The notes beneath the pieces are model-generated. The model searched no databases, was not told the DNA's origin, and worked only from the letters and a program-made list of their open reading frames with translations. A stretch of 64,000 nt of DNA from Psychrobacter fulvigenes (GTDB lineage: Bacteria; Pseudomonadota; Gammaproteobacteria; Pseudomonadales; Moraxellaceae), in contig NZ_CAJGZP010000001.1 in assembly GCF_904846155.1 (NCBI RefSeq), positions 2,232,001 to 2,296,000 on the forward strand. Direction: 5' to 3'. Below are positions 19,516 to 28,895 of this stretch, in pieces. Position numbers and translations under genes: made by a program. Numbering within the stretch: the first letter of the stretch is position 1; each line of letters starts with the position of its first letter.

Positions 19516-20169
19516 ATGCCCACTACTGCCTCTCTACCACCATTGTCAGAAAACCTAAAAGCACTGGGGCTAACCACCGATACCATAGCTTTTGGCTTAA
19601 ACTATGAGTTTACCAAAACCGAACCCAAAGGCATGATGAAGCGCTTTAAAAAAAACCAAAGCGCAATTGATATCGATATAGCCTGCATACTTTATGATGA
19701 CAATTGTACGATAAACGACATGGTTTGGTTTAAGCAGCTGCGTGATAAGACCGAGTCCATTCGCCATCAGGGCGATAGCCTAAATGGTAAAGACCGCGGT
19801 GAGCAGGCATTGTACGATGGGCCGCTGGATCAAGAACAGATTCGCCTTTATTTGCATAAGATACCAGCCCACATTAACAAGATTGGTCTACTTGCAAGCT
19901 CATACTATGGACAGCCACTCGGCAAGGTTAAAGCCGGTGAAGTACACTTAAGCGACGATGAAGGCAACCGCGCTTTTACAGTGAATTTAAAACAGCTACC
20001 ACGCGATTGCCACTCTGCTTGGATTGCCAGTTTGCAGCGCGGGGTCGATGATTGGCATTTGACGCTACAAAACCTACCGCTCTCTACCAATGACTTACAA
20101 GGTGCCGCGCAAGAGGTCGCCCACGAGTTAGCACGCGCAATTCCTGTCCCGCAAGCGGTTCGCACTTAA
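19516..20169 (+). CDS. TerD-like protein
   Basis: A 217-residue soluble protein with TerD-family traits: an N-terminal Ala/Thr-rich lead, AIDIDIACILYDDNCTINDM resembling the TerD calcium-binding strand region, and MVWFKQLRDKTESIRHQGDS in place of the acidic GDSRTGEGEGDDE loop. The acidic loop is replaced by NGKDRGEQALYDG, so calcium binding may be weakened. The family is linked to tellurite and other stresses, but a lone copy usually has no proven role. It lies behind a WYL regulator and ends in a strong terminator, suggesting a two-gene unit. Confidence 0.72.
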   Translation: MPTTASLPPLSENLKALGLTTDTIAFGLNYEFTKTEPKGMMKRFKKNQSAIDIDIACILYDDNCTINDMVWFKQLRDKTESIRHQGDSLNGKDRGEQALYDGPLDQEQIRLYLHKIPAHINKIGLLASSYYGQPLGKVKAGEVHLSDDEGNRAFTVNLKQLPRDCHSAWIASLQRGVDDWHLTLQNLPLSTNDLQGAAQEVAHELARAIPVPQAVRT

Positions 20170-20200
20170 TCAGAGCTATATCTTAATCAGAACTACCTAT

Positions 20201-20234
20201 AAAAAAGCTGGAGACCTAAAGTTTCCAGCTTTTT
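20201..20234 (+). terminator. Terminator of the WYL-TerD unit
   Basis: The hairpin AAAAAGCTGGA / TTCCAGCTTTTT has a short loop and a terminal T run. It lies between the convergent TerD-like and ion-channel genes and can serve both strands. Confidence 0.88.
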
Positions 20235-20275
20235 ACGTTAATAACGCTCGTTTTACAAGACAGCTTAGCTTATAT

Positions 20276-21256
20276 TTACTCTAACGGCTCCCCGCAATGA
20301 GGACAAAAGTTCTTTTGCCGCACTTCCTTCTCACGGCGATCCAGCTCTTGCTCACGCAACACTTGTAACACGATATCTTGCGCTTGCTCTTTATCCAACC
20401 CCAGCTCACGGCGAATCTTTTCAATCATGACTTGGTTCTGTACCAAATCAAAATCACCATCTACTAAGAACTCACGAAACTGCTGTTCAAGCTCATCACG
20501 GCGCTGGGCAAGCTCGTTTGCCAAACCTGTCGCCAAAATACCCGCTGGCAGTGCTGCCAAGCCCACACCCAATATCGTAATGACTGCACCCAATATCTTG
20601 CCTGCATTGGTAATCGGTGTCACATCACCATAGCCGACAGTTGTCAGCGTCACGACTGCCCACCACATCGCCTTAGGTATCGACTCAAACTCCTCTGGCT
20701 GGGCATGGTTCTCCACCAGATAGATACCACTAGATGCTGTGACGATCATAATAATTAAGATAAATATAACGGCTTGGAACGACCCCTTCTCCTTGCTGAT
20801 AACGACCAAGAGAATACGCATGGAGGCAAAATAGCGCGTTAGCTTAAGAATACGGAACAGACGCAAAATACGTAAGAAGCGTAGATCGATACTGACAAAG
20901 AAGTTTAGGAATGCCGGTACAATAGCCACCAGATCAATTAACGCTGAGGGGCTCCTTAGCCAGTCCCAACGCTGACGCCATGTAGTATGATCAGGTTTGG
21001 CGTCCGCCACACTCCACAAACGTAGCAAATACTCGATAGAGAATATAACGATGGAGAAGTTTTCAAACAAAGTGAAATATTCTTGATAAGGGTAATACCA
21101 AGTGTCGACCGACTCTGCAATGACCGCTGCGACGTTGGTCAAAATCAAAGCGATCAGAAAATAATCCACGTAGCGACTGACCAGTGTATCGTGCTCATCA
21201 TTTTGTAAGATGTTATAGACAAGGTGACGCAAGCGCCGTATAGATTGGAAGAGCAT
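20276..21256 (-). CDS. Voltage-gated-type potassium channel (ion transport protein)
   Basis: A 326-residue inner-membrane channel with six membrane segments. S1 is YFLIALILTNVAAVIAESV; the S4-like helix carries regularly spaced Arg (LRFLRILRLFRILKLTRYF); the pore has the potassium selectivity filter TTVGYGDVTP. A coiled cytoplasmic tail rich in Glu/Arg/Gln follows and ends with CPHCGEPLE, a lone CxxC pair that might bind metal across subunits. The sequence shows a K+ channel of the Kv/KvAP type; gating is inferred from the S4 Arg pattern only. It is convergent with the TerD-like gene. Confidence 0.9.
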   Translation of the reverse strand: MLFQSIRRLRHLVYNILQNDEHDTLVSRYVDYFLIALILTNVAAVIAESVDTWYYPYQEYFTLFENFSIVIFSIEYLLRLWSVADAKPDHTTWRQRWDWLRSPSALIDLVAIVPAFLNFFVSIDLRFLRILRLFRILKLTRYFASMRILLVVISKEKGSFQAVIFILIIMIVTASSGIYLVENHAQPEEFESIPKAMWWAVVTLTTVGYGDVTPITNAGKILGAVITILGVGLAALPAGILATGLANELAQRRDELEQQFREFLVDGDFDLVQNQVMIEKIRRELGLDKEQAQDIVLQVLREQELDRREKEVRQKNFCPHCGEPLE

Positions 21257-21572
21257 ACCGTCCCCATACGGCTTAACACCGCGAATTAGATAAATATCAA
21301 GCGAGCCGTAAAATGGTCGTGAAGGTCAATGACAAGTGAATGTATATGGACGTTTAAAGTAACTAGATATACTGTTTTAATCTGCTCACAACTTAAGAGC
21401 AGTACTTAAAATCAGTTCTGTCACTGTAATTGAATGTTCGGTATGCCCTATATTAACAACGATTTTGTATGGTAAGTCAACCATAAAACGGCTATTTGTA
21501 GGCCAAACCGAAACACCTCATCAGCGCTCATGGTAAGTCATCTAGCCTATCTCATACAGATTAGAGCTTTGA
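21257..21572. other. Intergenic region upstream of the ion channel
   Basis: About 315 bases without a gene. A small hairpin (TGCTC ... GAGCA, near 21384-21402) and a short direct repeat ATGGTAAGTCA (near 21469 and 21529) are visible; no function can be assigned. Confidence 0.35.
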
Positions 21573-21800
21573 TTATAAAAAACTGTCGTAATAAACATAG
21601 ACCAAAGCCAGTATCAAAAACGCCATAATACCGAGGCCAAATTGCAAAAACTGTAGCTCCATACGCGCGTTACTGCTTAAGCTATTTGCGGGTACTAGAG
21701 ACAAGCCACACTCTGGGCAGCAGTTATTAGCCTCATTTATTAAGGTCAGCGTACGAGCGTTAACACATCGTGCAGGTGAATTACTACAGTAACCTGTCAT
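21573..21800 (-). CDS. Small zinc-ribbon membrane protein of unknown function
   Basis: A 75-residue protein. The N-terminal half carries Cys pairs (YCSNSPARC and CCPECG) that can form a zinc ribbon, and the C-terminus is one membrane helix (FLQFGLGIMAFLILALVYVYY). The start follows GGGTGAGGGTCT, a good ribosome binding site, which supports it as a real gene despite its size. Similar zinc-ribbon leaders occur in front of OmpA-like or solute-binding domains in related bacteria; here the ribbon stands alone. No function is known to me. Confidence 0.6.
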   Translation of the reverse strand: MTGYCSNSPARCVNARTLTLINEANNCCPECGLSLVPANSLSSNARMELQFLQFGLGIMAFLILALVYVYYDSFL

Positions 21801-22159
21801 AGACCCTCACCCTTTTATCAAAAATCATACTTGTCATTTTCATGCATTATTTTAACTTTATTCGCTTGAAGTCTTTTTTTACCTATTATTAGGGTCTGCT
21901 GAACATTTACCACTAAACGAACTCACTTATTAACGTTTTACGTAGTTTAAGTCAAACCATGATAAATCTAAAGCCTCGAAACTGAAATGACTATGTTGCA
22001 CATTTCCATCTAAATCACTACCGTTAGTAAGGAATGTGTATTATAATGAAGGTTAGAGGTTACAGATCAGAGCTTAACTGTAACGTTACCTATCAGTAAC
22101 TGATGTTAATCCCAATCAGACAATTACTGACAACCCTTTATAGATTAAGGAACTTCGTG
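21801..22159. promoter_or_regulatory. Upstream region of ompW
   Basis: About 360 bases. A TATAAT hexamer lies at 22042-22047 without a convincing -35 box, and a perfect 10-bp palindrome GTAACGTTAC lies at 22080-22089, about 70 bases before the ompW start. The palindrome could be an operator. Confidence 0.35.
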
Positions 22160-22792
22160 ATGAAACTACAATCCCTAGTTTTAGCCGCTGCTACTGCACT
22201 TACTGTGACTACTGCTTTCGCTGTACCTGCTGGTACTTGGTCTGTGGCTGCTGGCGCGCACTATGTCGACCCTAAGAGCGACAACGGTACTCTAGCTAAT
22301 GGCGCATTGGCTGTTGATGTTGATGGCGATGTACGTCCAACCATCAGTGGTGAATATTTCATCGCTAATAACGTTGGTATCGAATTGCTAGCAGCAATTC
22401 CATTTCATCATGACATTACCCTAACAGACGCTGATGGCGTTTCTACTGACGCTAAAACTCAGCATTTACCACCAACGCTTTCTGTACAATACCACTTCGA
22501 TGGCTACAACATGCCAATGAATGTAAAGCCATTCGTCGGCGTTGGTGTCAACTACACCACTTTCTTTAAAGAAAGAATTTACAGTGATGTTTTTGAAAAG
22601 CTAGAGCTAGACGATAGCTTTGGTGTTGCTGGTCATATTGGTGTAGACATCCCATTCAATGCGACAGAGTCTTTCCGTATTGATGCCCGCTACATGGACA
22701 TCAAAACAGATGCTAAGGTAGATGGTAATGATGTTGGTGAAGTCGATATCAGCCCTTGGGTATACGGCGTTGCTTTTGTAAAACGGTTCTAA
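22160..22792 (+). CDS. ompW: OmpW family outer membrane protein
   Basis: OmpW forms an eight-stranded barrel for small hydrophobic compounds. A clear signal peptide (MKLQSLVLAAATALTVTTAFA) is followed by the family start AGTWSVAAGAHYVDPKSDNG and ends SPWVYGVAFVKRF, with the terminal Phe typical of outer membrane barrels. The mature protein is about 190 residues, the usual size. I chose ATG 22160, preceded by AAGGAAC; an upstream in-frame start at 22103 would break the signal peptide. Confidence 0.93.
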   Translation: MKLQSLVLAAATALTVTTAFAVPAGTWSVAAGAHYVDPKSDNGTLANGALAVDVDGDVRPTISGEYFIANNVGIELLAAIPFHHDITLTDADGVSTDAKTQHLPPTLSVQYHFDGYNMPMNVKPFVGVGVNYTTFFKERIYSDVFEKLELDDSFGVAGHIGVDIPFNATESFRIDARYMDIKTDAKVDGNDVGEVDISPWVYGVAFVKRF

Positions 22793-22830
22793 TATAGCTA
22801 ATGGCTATAAGTTTAGAATAAAGAATAAAA

Positions 22831-22857
22831 GAAGCCAGCTTAATCGCTGGCTTCTTT
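22831..22857 (+). terminator. Terminator of ompW
   Basis: The stem GAAGCCAGC / GCTGGCTTC with a TTAATC loop is followed by a short T run, 38 bases after the ompW stop. Confidence 0.85.
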
Positions 22858-22911
22858 GTCTCTAACGTTTCAGTATCTATCGTTTTATTAGATTCAAAAA
22901 CATACAAACAT

Positions 22912-22936
22912 AAAAAAAGACCACCGAAGTGATCTT
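22912..22936 (-). terminator. Terminator of aceEF
   Basis: On the minus strand the stem AAAGATCAC / GTGGTCTTT closes on a TTCG tetraloop and continues into a long T run. It lies 28 bases after the aceF stop. Confidence 0.9.
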
Positions 22937-22963
22937 TTCAACACATTTATAAAAATATTAAGC

Positions 22964-24692
22964 CTATAGCAGAATACGACGTGGATCAGCAAGTAAGCTT
23001 GCGATATAGCGCGTAAATACGGCAGCATCGGCCCCATTAATGACACGGTGGTCATAAGATAAGGACAATGGCAGCATCAAACGCGGCTCAAAGGTCTGCT
23101 TATCAGCATTCCAGCGTGGTTGCATCGTCGCTTCTGAAGCCCCTAAGATACCGACCTGCGGCCAATTTACCAGTGGTGTAAAGGCTGTGCCACCCAGATT
23201 TCCTTGGCTTGAGATGGTAAAGCTTGCACCTTGCAAGTCTTTGGTACCCAGCTTTTTATCACGGGCTTTTGCGGCCAGTTCACCGATTTCAATCGCAATC
23301 TGCTTGATGCCTTTGTCCTGTGCGTTTTTAATGACAGGGACAATCAAACCATCATCCGTTGCTACCGCAATACCCATATTGACGGTCTTACGCAAGATAA
23401 TTTGCGTATTATCATCGCTGAGATGGCTATTGAAACGAGGATGCTGCGTCAATGCATGAGCCGTTGCTTTGATGATGAACGCCAAAATCGTCAACCCAAT
23501 ACCTTCTGCTTTCATGCCACCTTTTAGCTCACCACGGAGTTTTTCAGTCTCCGTAATATCTGCCACATCAAACTGCGTGACCTGTGGCAGATACGTATTG
23601 TAGTTAAGCTGCGGTATCGACACTTTTTGCAAGCGGCTCAGATCTTGAATCTCAGTCTCACCCCAGATCTCAGCATTACTCATATCAGGCAAGCTTGGCA
23701 GACCTGAACTAACGACATTACCACTAGCTGCGGCTGTCTTTTGCGTGCTGAGCTTTTCTTTAACATGGGCAAACAAGTCTTCTTTTAAGATACGATCGTT
23801 TAATGCCGAGCCATTGACTTGAGTAATGTCTATGCCTAACTGACGGGCAAGCTTGCGCACCGCTGGTCCTGCATAAACCTCAGTCAGCTTTTCATTCACT
23901 TGCGCTTCTGTCAGCTTGCGCTCTTGTGGCTGGCTTTGTGTTTTTGCAGGCTGCGAGTCTGGCTGTTTTTGCTTAGGCTTGCTAGCATCTGCTGCTTGTG
24001 ACTGCTCCTTACTAGCGCTTGAGCTGTCTTGTGCCTGCGACTCAGTAGATGTTGTCGCACTGCTGTCCGTCCCAGCGCCACCAGTACCGACTATCACGAT
24101 AAAATCTTGACCATTAGTGACCGTATCACCAGCTTCTACCAAGATTTTTTCAACCTTGCCCGCTTCTGGGGCGGGTACTTCAACGGAAGCCTTATCAGAT
24201 TCGATCAGCAGGATTGATTGATCCACACTGATGGTATCACCGACGCTGACCATGATTTCAGCCACCTGTGCTTCATCAACACCTAGATCTGGTAGGGCGT
24301 GAGTTGTCGCTTGTCCGGCCTTTGTGCTATCAGCTGATTTCGATGGCGCCGGCTCAGACTCTGTCTGCTTGTCTTGTTCGTTTTCTGACTTTGTTTCTTG
24401 TGGCTCGTCTTGCTGCGCTGCTGGCGGCTCCTCAGCTGCAGGTGCTTGATCTTCATCGGCACTGGCATCACTGTCGAGCTCAATCAGCACTGTACCTTCA
24501 CTAACCTGATCACCAACTTCTACATTGATCTTCGTTATCTTACCAGCGGCTGAGCTTGGTACTTCGACTGAGGCTTTGTCTGACTCTATTAAAATAATGT
24601 TGTCGTCTTTTTTCGATGACATCACCAACCTGTACCATAATCTCACTGACTTCGGCACTGTCTACACCCAAATCGGGGGCTTTAATTTCCAC
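22964..24692 (-). CDS. aceF: Pyruvate dehydrogenase E2 (dihydrolipoyllysine acetyltransferase), with an apparent frameshift
   Basis: E2 carries acetyl groups on lipoyl lysines and passes them to CoA. Two lipoyl domains (each with ESDKASVEV), Ala/Pro/Gln-rich linkers, an E1/E3-binding domain (YAGPAVRKLARQLGID) and the catalytic domain with DHRVINGAD are present. The natural start is the GTG at 24692 behind AAGGAGAGATACG, giving VEIKAPDLGVDSAEVSEIM. That frame leaves the main frame at a run of six A (plus-strand T at 24608-24613): five would read GDVIEKDDNIILIESDK through, 575 residues in all. As given, translation from 24692 would stop early, and only internal starts such as the ATG at about 24622 (MSSKKDDN) reach the main frame. 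aceE lies 41 bases upstream. Confidence 0.9.
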
Positions 24693-24733
24693 CGTATCTC
24701 TCCTTATCTTATGATTGCCTTGTCTTATCGTTG

Positions 24734-27553
24734 TTATTCTTTGACATCATCATCATTGAGTAACTGGGCATCGGCTTTGTCTTCAGCACGACCTTCACTA
24801 CTGATTTCGTCATCATCTTCACCGACAAACTCAGGCACAGGACTTGGGTTGATATTATCAGGGGCTGGAGCTGGAGCATCTGGGAAATGGTCGTAATGAG
24901 GCTGCTGCTGCCATGCTGGTGGCTGATCTGCATCAATACCAAAGCTTGATATAGCATCTTTGACCAGGCGCATTTCAACCTCGCCTTCGTCTGCTAAGCG
25001 CTTCAGTGTTGCCACCACGATGTGAGCCGCATCTACGTGGAAGAAACTACGTAACTGCTCACGTGAGTCAGAGCGACCATAACCATCGGTACCAAGCGTG
25101 GTATACGGACGGTTATCAGGCAGCCAACCACGGATTTGCTCTGAGTAATTACGCATATAGTCAGTCGCTGCAACCACGATGCCTTTGTGCGGCGCCAGCT
25201 GCTCAGTCACCCATGGCACTTTTTCTTCTTCCATAGGGTGCAGACGGTTGTAGTCATCACAAGCCATACCATCACGGGTCAGCTCATTGAAGCTGGTCAC
25301 ACTCCAGACGTTGGAGTTGATATTGAACTCGTCTTTTAGGATCTGTGCTGCTTTTTGCACTTCACGTAAGATAACGCCTGATCCTAACAGCTGCACTTGG
25401 CTTGAGTTATTATCTTCAAGCAGATACATACCGCGCTTGATGCCTTCTTCCACGCCTTCTGGCATCGCGGGCTGCTCGTAGTTTTCATTCATCAAGGTGA
25501 GGTAATAATAGACGCGCTCGCCTTCACCATACATGCGGCGTAGACCATCGTGCATGATGACTGCCAGCTCATAACCAAAGCAAGGATCATAAGTAACACA
25601 GTTGGGTACGACACCAAATAAAATCTGTGAATGACCATCCTGATGCTGCAAGCCTTCACCGTTCAAAGTGGTACGACCAGCCGTCGCGCCTAGCAAGAAG
25701 CCCTGAGCCTGACAGTCACCTGCCGCCCATGCCAAATCGCCCACACGTTGGAAACCAAACATAGAGTAGTAAATATATAGCGGTATCATCGGCAGCGCGT
25801 TGACAGAATAACTGGTCGCTAGAGCAATCCAAGTACTCATGGCACCCGCTTCGTTAATGCCTTCTTCTAGCATATGACCATCGATGGCTTCTTTATAACC
25901 CATCAAGGCTTCGCTATCTTCAGGAGTATACTTTTGCCCCGTAGCCGAGTAGATACCGATTTGACGGAACATACCTTCTAGACCAAAGGTACGCGCTTCA
26001 TCAGGTACAATCGGTACCACGCGATCTTGGATGTCTTTGTTCTTTAGCATGGCCGATAGCAAGCGCACGAATACCATGGTCGTCGATTGCTCTTTACCTT
26101 TACTGCCTTGTAGTATCCGATCAAAAATAGATATATCAGGAATGGTAAGCGGGATATGACCACTACGGCGGTTAGGCAGGTGACCACCTAACGCTTCACG
26201 GCGACCCTTTAGATACTTCATTTCTGCTGAGTCTTCTTCTGGACGGTAGAAAGGTAGCGTCTCTAGCTGCTCATCCGTAAATGGCAACTCAAAACGGTCG
26301 CGGAAGTACATCAACGACTCATGATCAAGCTTTTTGATTTGATGCGATTTGTTGACCGCTTGCGCTTGGGTAGATAAGCCATAACCTTTCACTGTTTTGA
26401 CCAAAACAACAGTCGGCTGACCTTTGGTTTTCATGGCCTCACTGAAAGCAGCATAGACCTTCATTGGATCATGACCACCACGATTTAGACGAGAGATATC
26501 ATAATCAGTCAACTCATCGGCCATCTCTTTGAGCTCTGGGTATTTATTAAAGAAATGCTCACGGGTAAACTCAGGCGTACGCGCCTCATAGAGCTGATAC
26601 TCACCATCGACCGCCTCTTCCATACGGTACTGAAGCACGCCCGTATGATCTTTATCCAGTAGCGTATCCCACTTACCGCCCCAGACTACTTTGATCACGC
26701 GCCAGCCTGCGCCGCGAAATATCGACTCTAGCTCTTGGATGATTTTACCATTACCCCGTACTGGACCATCGAGGCGCTGTAAGTTACAGTTGATCACCCA
26801 GATAAGGTTGTCCAGCTTCTCACGACCAGCGAGAGAAATCGCTCCAAGGCTTTCTGGCTCATCAGTCTCACCATCCCCTAGGAATGTCCAAATCTTGCGA
26901 TCTTCTCGTTCGAGCAAACCGCGGTTTTCCATATAGCGATGTACGTGTGCATGATAGATCGACATGATAGGACCCAGACCCATCGAAACGGTCGGGAACT
27001 GCCAATAGTCCGGCATCAAATATGGATGCGGATAGCTCGATAGACCCTTACCCCCTACTTCACGGCGAAAGTTCTCTAACTGCTCTTCCGTCAAGCGCCC
27101 TTCTAAATAAGAGCGGGCATAGATACCTGGCGCTGAGTGACCTTGATAATAGATCATGTCACCACCGAAGTGATCATTTGCCGCACGGAAAAAATGGTTG
27201 AAACCAGTCTCATAAAGCGTCGCACTGGAGGCGAATGTCGCTAAGTGACCACCCAGATCATCGTCGTTTTGGTTGGCACGCATGACCATCGCCAACGCAT
27301 TGTAGCGAATCAAAGCGCGAATCTTGCGCTCGATGGCCAAATCCCCTGGATACATCGGCTCGTCTTCGACCGCGATGGTATTGATATAAGCAGTATCTAG
27401 ACGGTTAAATGGCAAGTCTTCTTGTACCGCCATGTTATAGAGTGCTTTTAGTAAAAACTGCGCACGATCCTTATCGGCATGCTTGATGACAGACTCAAAA
27501 GCGTCTAGCCATTCCTGTGTTTCGGTGCTATCAGCATCCTTATAATAATTCAT
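24734..27553 (-). CDS. aceE: Pyruvate dehydrogenase E1 component (homodimeric)
   Basis: This thiamine-diphosphate enzyme decarboxylates pyruvate and acetylates the E2 lipoyl groups. The 939 residues match homodimeric E1 (about 890) with an acidic C-terminal tail of about 50 residues. The ThDP motif is visible as FLGDGETDEPES ... WVINCNLQRLDGPVRGNGK, and the N-terminal E2-contact region YYKDADSTETQEWLDAFESV is present. It is the first gene of aceE-aceF. No pdhR-type regulator or lpd is adjacent. A palindrome 140 bases upstream may be its operator. Confidence 0.96.
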   Translation of the reverse strand: MNYYKDADSTETQEWLDAFESVIKHADKDRAQFLLKALYNMAVQEDLPFNRLDTAYINTIAVEDEPMYPGDLAIERKIRALIRYNALAMVMRANQNDDDLGGHLATFASSATLYETGFNHFFRAANDHFGGDMIYYQGHSAPGIYARSYLEGRLTEEQLENFRREVGGKGLSSYPHPYLMPDYWQFPTVSMGLGPIMSIYHAHVHRYMENRGLLEREDRKIWTFLGDGETDEPESLGAISLAGREKLDNLIWVINCNLQRLDGPVRGNGKIIQELESIFRGAGWRVIKVVWGGKWDTLLDKDHTGVLQYRMEEAVDGEYQLYEARTPEFTREHFFNKYPELKEMADELTDYDISRLNRGGHDPMKVYAAFSEAMKTKGQPTVVLVKTVKGYGLSTQAQAVNKSHQIKKLDHESLMYFRDRFELPFTDEQLETLPFYRPEEDSAEMKYLKGRREALGGHLPNRRSGHIPLTIPDISIFDRILQGSKGKEQSTTMVFVRLLSAMLKNKDIQDRVVPIVPDEARTFGLEGMFRQIGIYSATGQKYTPEDSEALMGYKEAIDGHMLEEGINEAGAMSTWIALATSYSVNALPMIPLYIYYSMFGFQRVGDLAWAAGDCQAQGFLLGATAGRTTLNGEGLQHQDGHSQILFGVVPNCVTYDPCFGYELAVIMHDGLRRMYGEGERVYYYLTLMNENYEQPAMPEGVEEGIKRGMYLLEDNNSSQVQLLGSGVILREVQKAAQILKDEFNINSNVWSVTSFNELTRDGMACDDYNRLHPMEEEKVPWVTEQLAPHKGIVVAATDYMRNYSEQIRGWLPDNRPYTTLGTDGYGRSDSREQLRSFFHVDAAHIVVATLKRLADEGEVEMRLVKDAISSFGIDADQPPAWQQQPHYDHFPDAPAPAPDNINPSPVPEFVGEDDDEISSEGRAEDKADAQLLNDDDVKE

Positions 27554-28058
27554 TTTTTTATCCTTTTATTTCGATCAGTCCCACCAACTGGCAGGGTGTT
27601 ATTAAATAGTGTGACGAGATAACGGTTTACTTTTTAGCTTATTTACTACGCTCAAGCACTCCATTGTCTGACGCGTTTCGATGGCAATCTACTGTAGATA
27701 ATATATCTACAATATTAATTGCTAACGTTCATTATTAATTAAATGATTACAGGGTTGGTGAATAATGACGCTTAACTTGACCCTGCAGTCACGTTTGCAT
27801 ACTTGACCATTACGTAATGATGTCTCTTCATTATAGACGCTTATGACGCAAATGTTTATGGCTATAAAGAAATGACGACATAACAAGTATTTTTTAAATA
27901 AATAATGATTAGTATTTTTCAAAATGACACAGTTATAAAATTAATTTTATGCGTATATAGGTCAACCATTATTCTTGAGATTCACAAGCCTTTGCTCTCT
28001 ATCATAGTAAACTAACCGTTGGTAGTTTTGTGGTAGCTTTTAGCACTCTTACTACCTA
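27554..28058. promoter_or_regulatory. aceE upstream region
   Basis: About 500 AT-rich bases between aceE and the IS copy, without a gene. It must hold the aceEF promoter. The inverted repeat at 27693-27711 is the only defined signal I can see. Confidence 0.4.
27693..27711. promoter_or_regulatory. Candidate operator upstream of aceE
   Basis: TGTAGAT and ATCTACA form a perfect 7-bp inverted repeat separated by five A/T bases, about 140 bases upstream of the aceE start. The form is that of a dimeric regulator site, but no regulator is identified. Confidence 0.4.
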
Positions 28059-28895
28059 GGGCGTGTCATCAATTAAGCCAAACGACACAAGAAACTAAGT
28101 GAATGGCACTAAGGAAATGACTGGCTAACTTATCATAGCGAGTGGCAATCGCACGATACTGCTTAATCTTGGCAAAGAAGTTCTCTATTAGGTGCCTCGC
28201 TTTATAAAGCTCTTTATCGAAGTCTCTTGGCTGCAGCCGATGACACTTAGATGGTATAACTGCATTACCTTGCACTGCTTTAATCGGTTCAATAACGCGG
28301 GCATCAGCATCGTAAGCTTTATCGGCAAGCCACGTTTGGCTAATACTGACATCAAGCAATTCATCTGAGCCACACAGGTCATGAGCTGCCCCACCTGTTA
28401 GATAAAAGCCAGTAGGATTGCCTAGCGCATCTGTTCGAGTATGTATTTTAGTCGTCAGTCCACCTTTGCTGCGTCCAATGGCTTGATCCCTTTTTTTCCA
28501 GCACTGTGCTGGTGGGCTTTAACAATCGTGGCATCTAGCATGGCATATTCGTCATCGGATTGTTCAGAGAGTTGATTAAAAACCTGCTCCCATACGCCTT
28601 TTTTTGACCAGCGACTAAAACGAGTATGAATCACTCTGAAGTCGCCAAAGCGTTCAGGTAGGTCACGCCAAGGTATGCCGGTCTTGTAACGGTACAGAAC
28701 CGCTTCTACGAACAAGCGGTTATCCTTTGCAGTAACACCAACGTCACTTGGTTTACCAGGTAGAATGTCTTTAATTCTCTCCCATTGGTCATCACGTAGG
28801 GCATGTCGTCTTGTCATAGTCATTGAGCTCAAATTCCTAAATACGATCTAAGTATAGCTTATTCTGAAATATCTATGCTAATTGATGACACGCCC
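28059..28895 (-). mobile_element. IS5-family insertion sequence (IS427-like), copy A
   Basis: An 837-bp element with terminal inverted repeats GGGCGTGTCATCAATTA and flanking TA (CTAG on the left, CTAA on the right). It encodes a two-frame DDE transposase. An identical-length copy lies inverted at 29878-30714, and the encoded proteins are identical. This copy lies between aceEF and the surface-protein cluster, apparently in non-coding DNA. Confidence 0.93.
28069..28823 (-). CDS. IS5-family transposase (two frames joined by -1 frameshift), copy A
   Basis: The first frame starts MTMTRRHALRDDQWERIKDI at 28823, carries the DUF4096-like helix-turn-helix part and the first catalytic Asp (MLDATIVKAHQ), and stops at 28455. 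The second frame continues KKRDQAIGRSKGGLTTKIHT to the second Asp (WLADKAYDAD) and the catalytic Glu (RHLIENFFAKIK). The two join exactly by a -1 slip on the A7 run (plus-strand T at 28491-28497), giving about 251 residues, as is usual for IS427-group elements with programmed frameshifting. Confidence 0.9.

Noticed and set aside
27722-27922. Short minus-strand open frame upstream of aceE
   Set aside because: Composition is random, AT-rich, with no ribosome binding site; left as intergenic.
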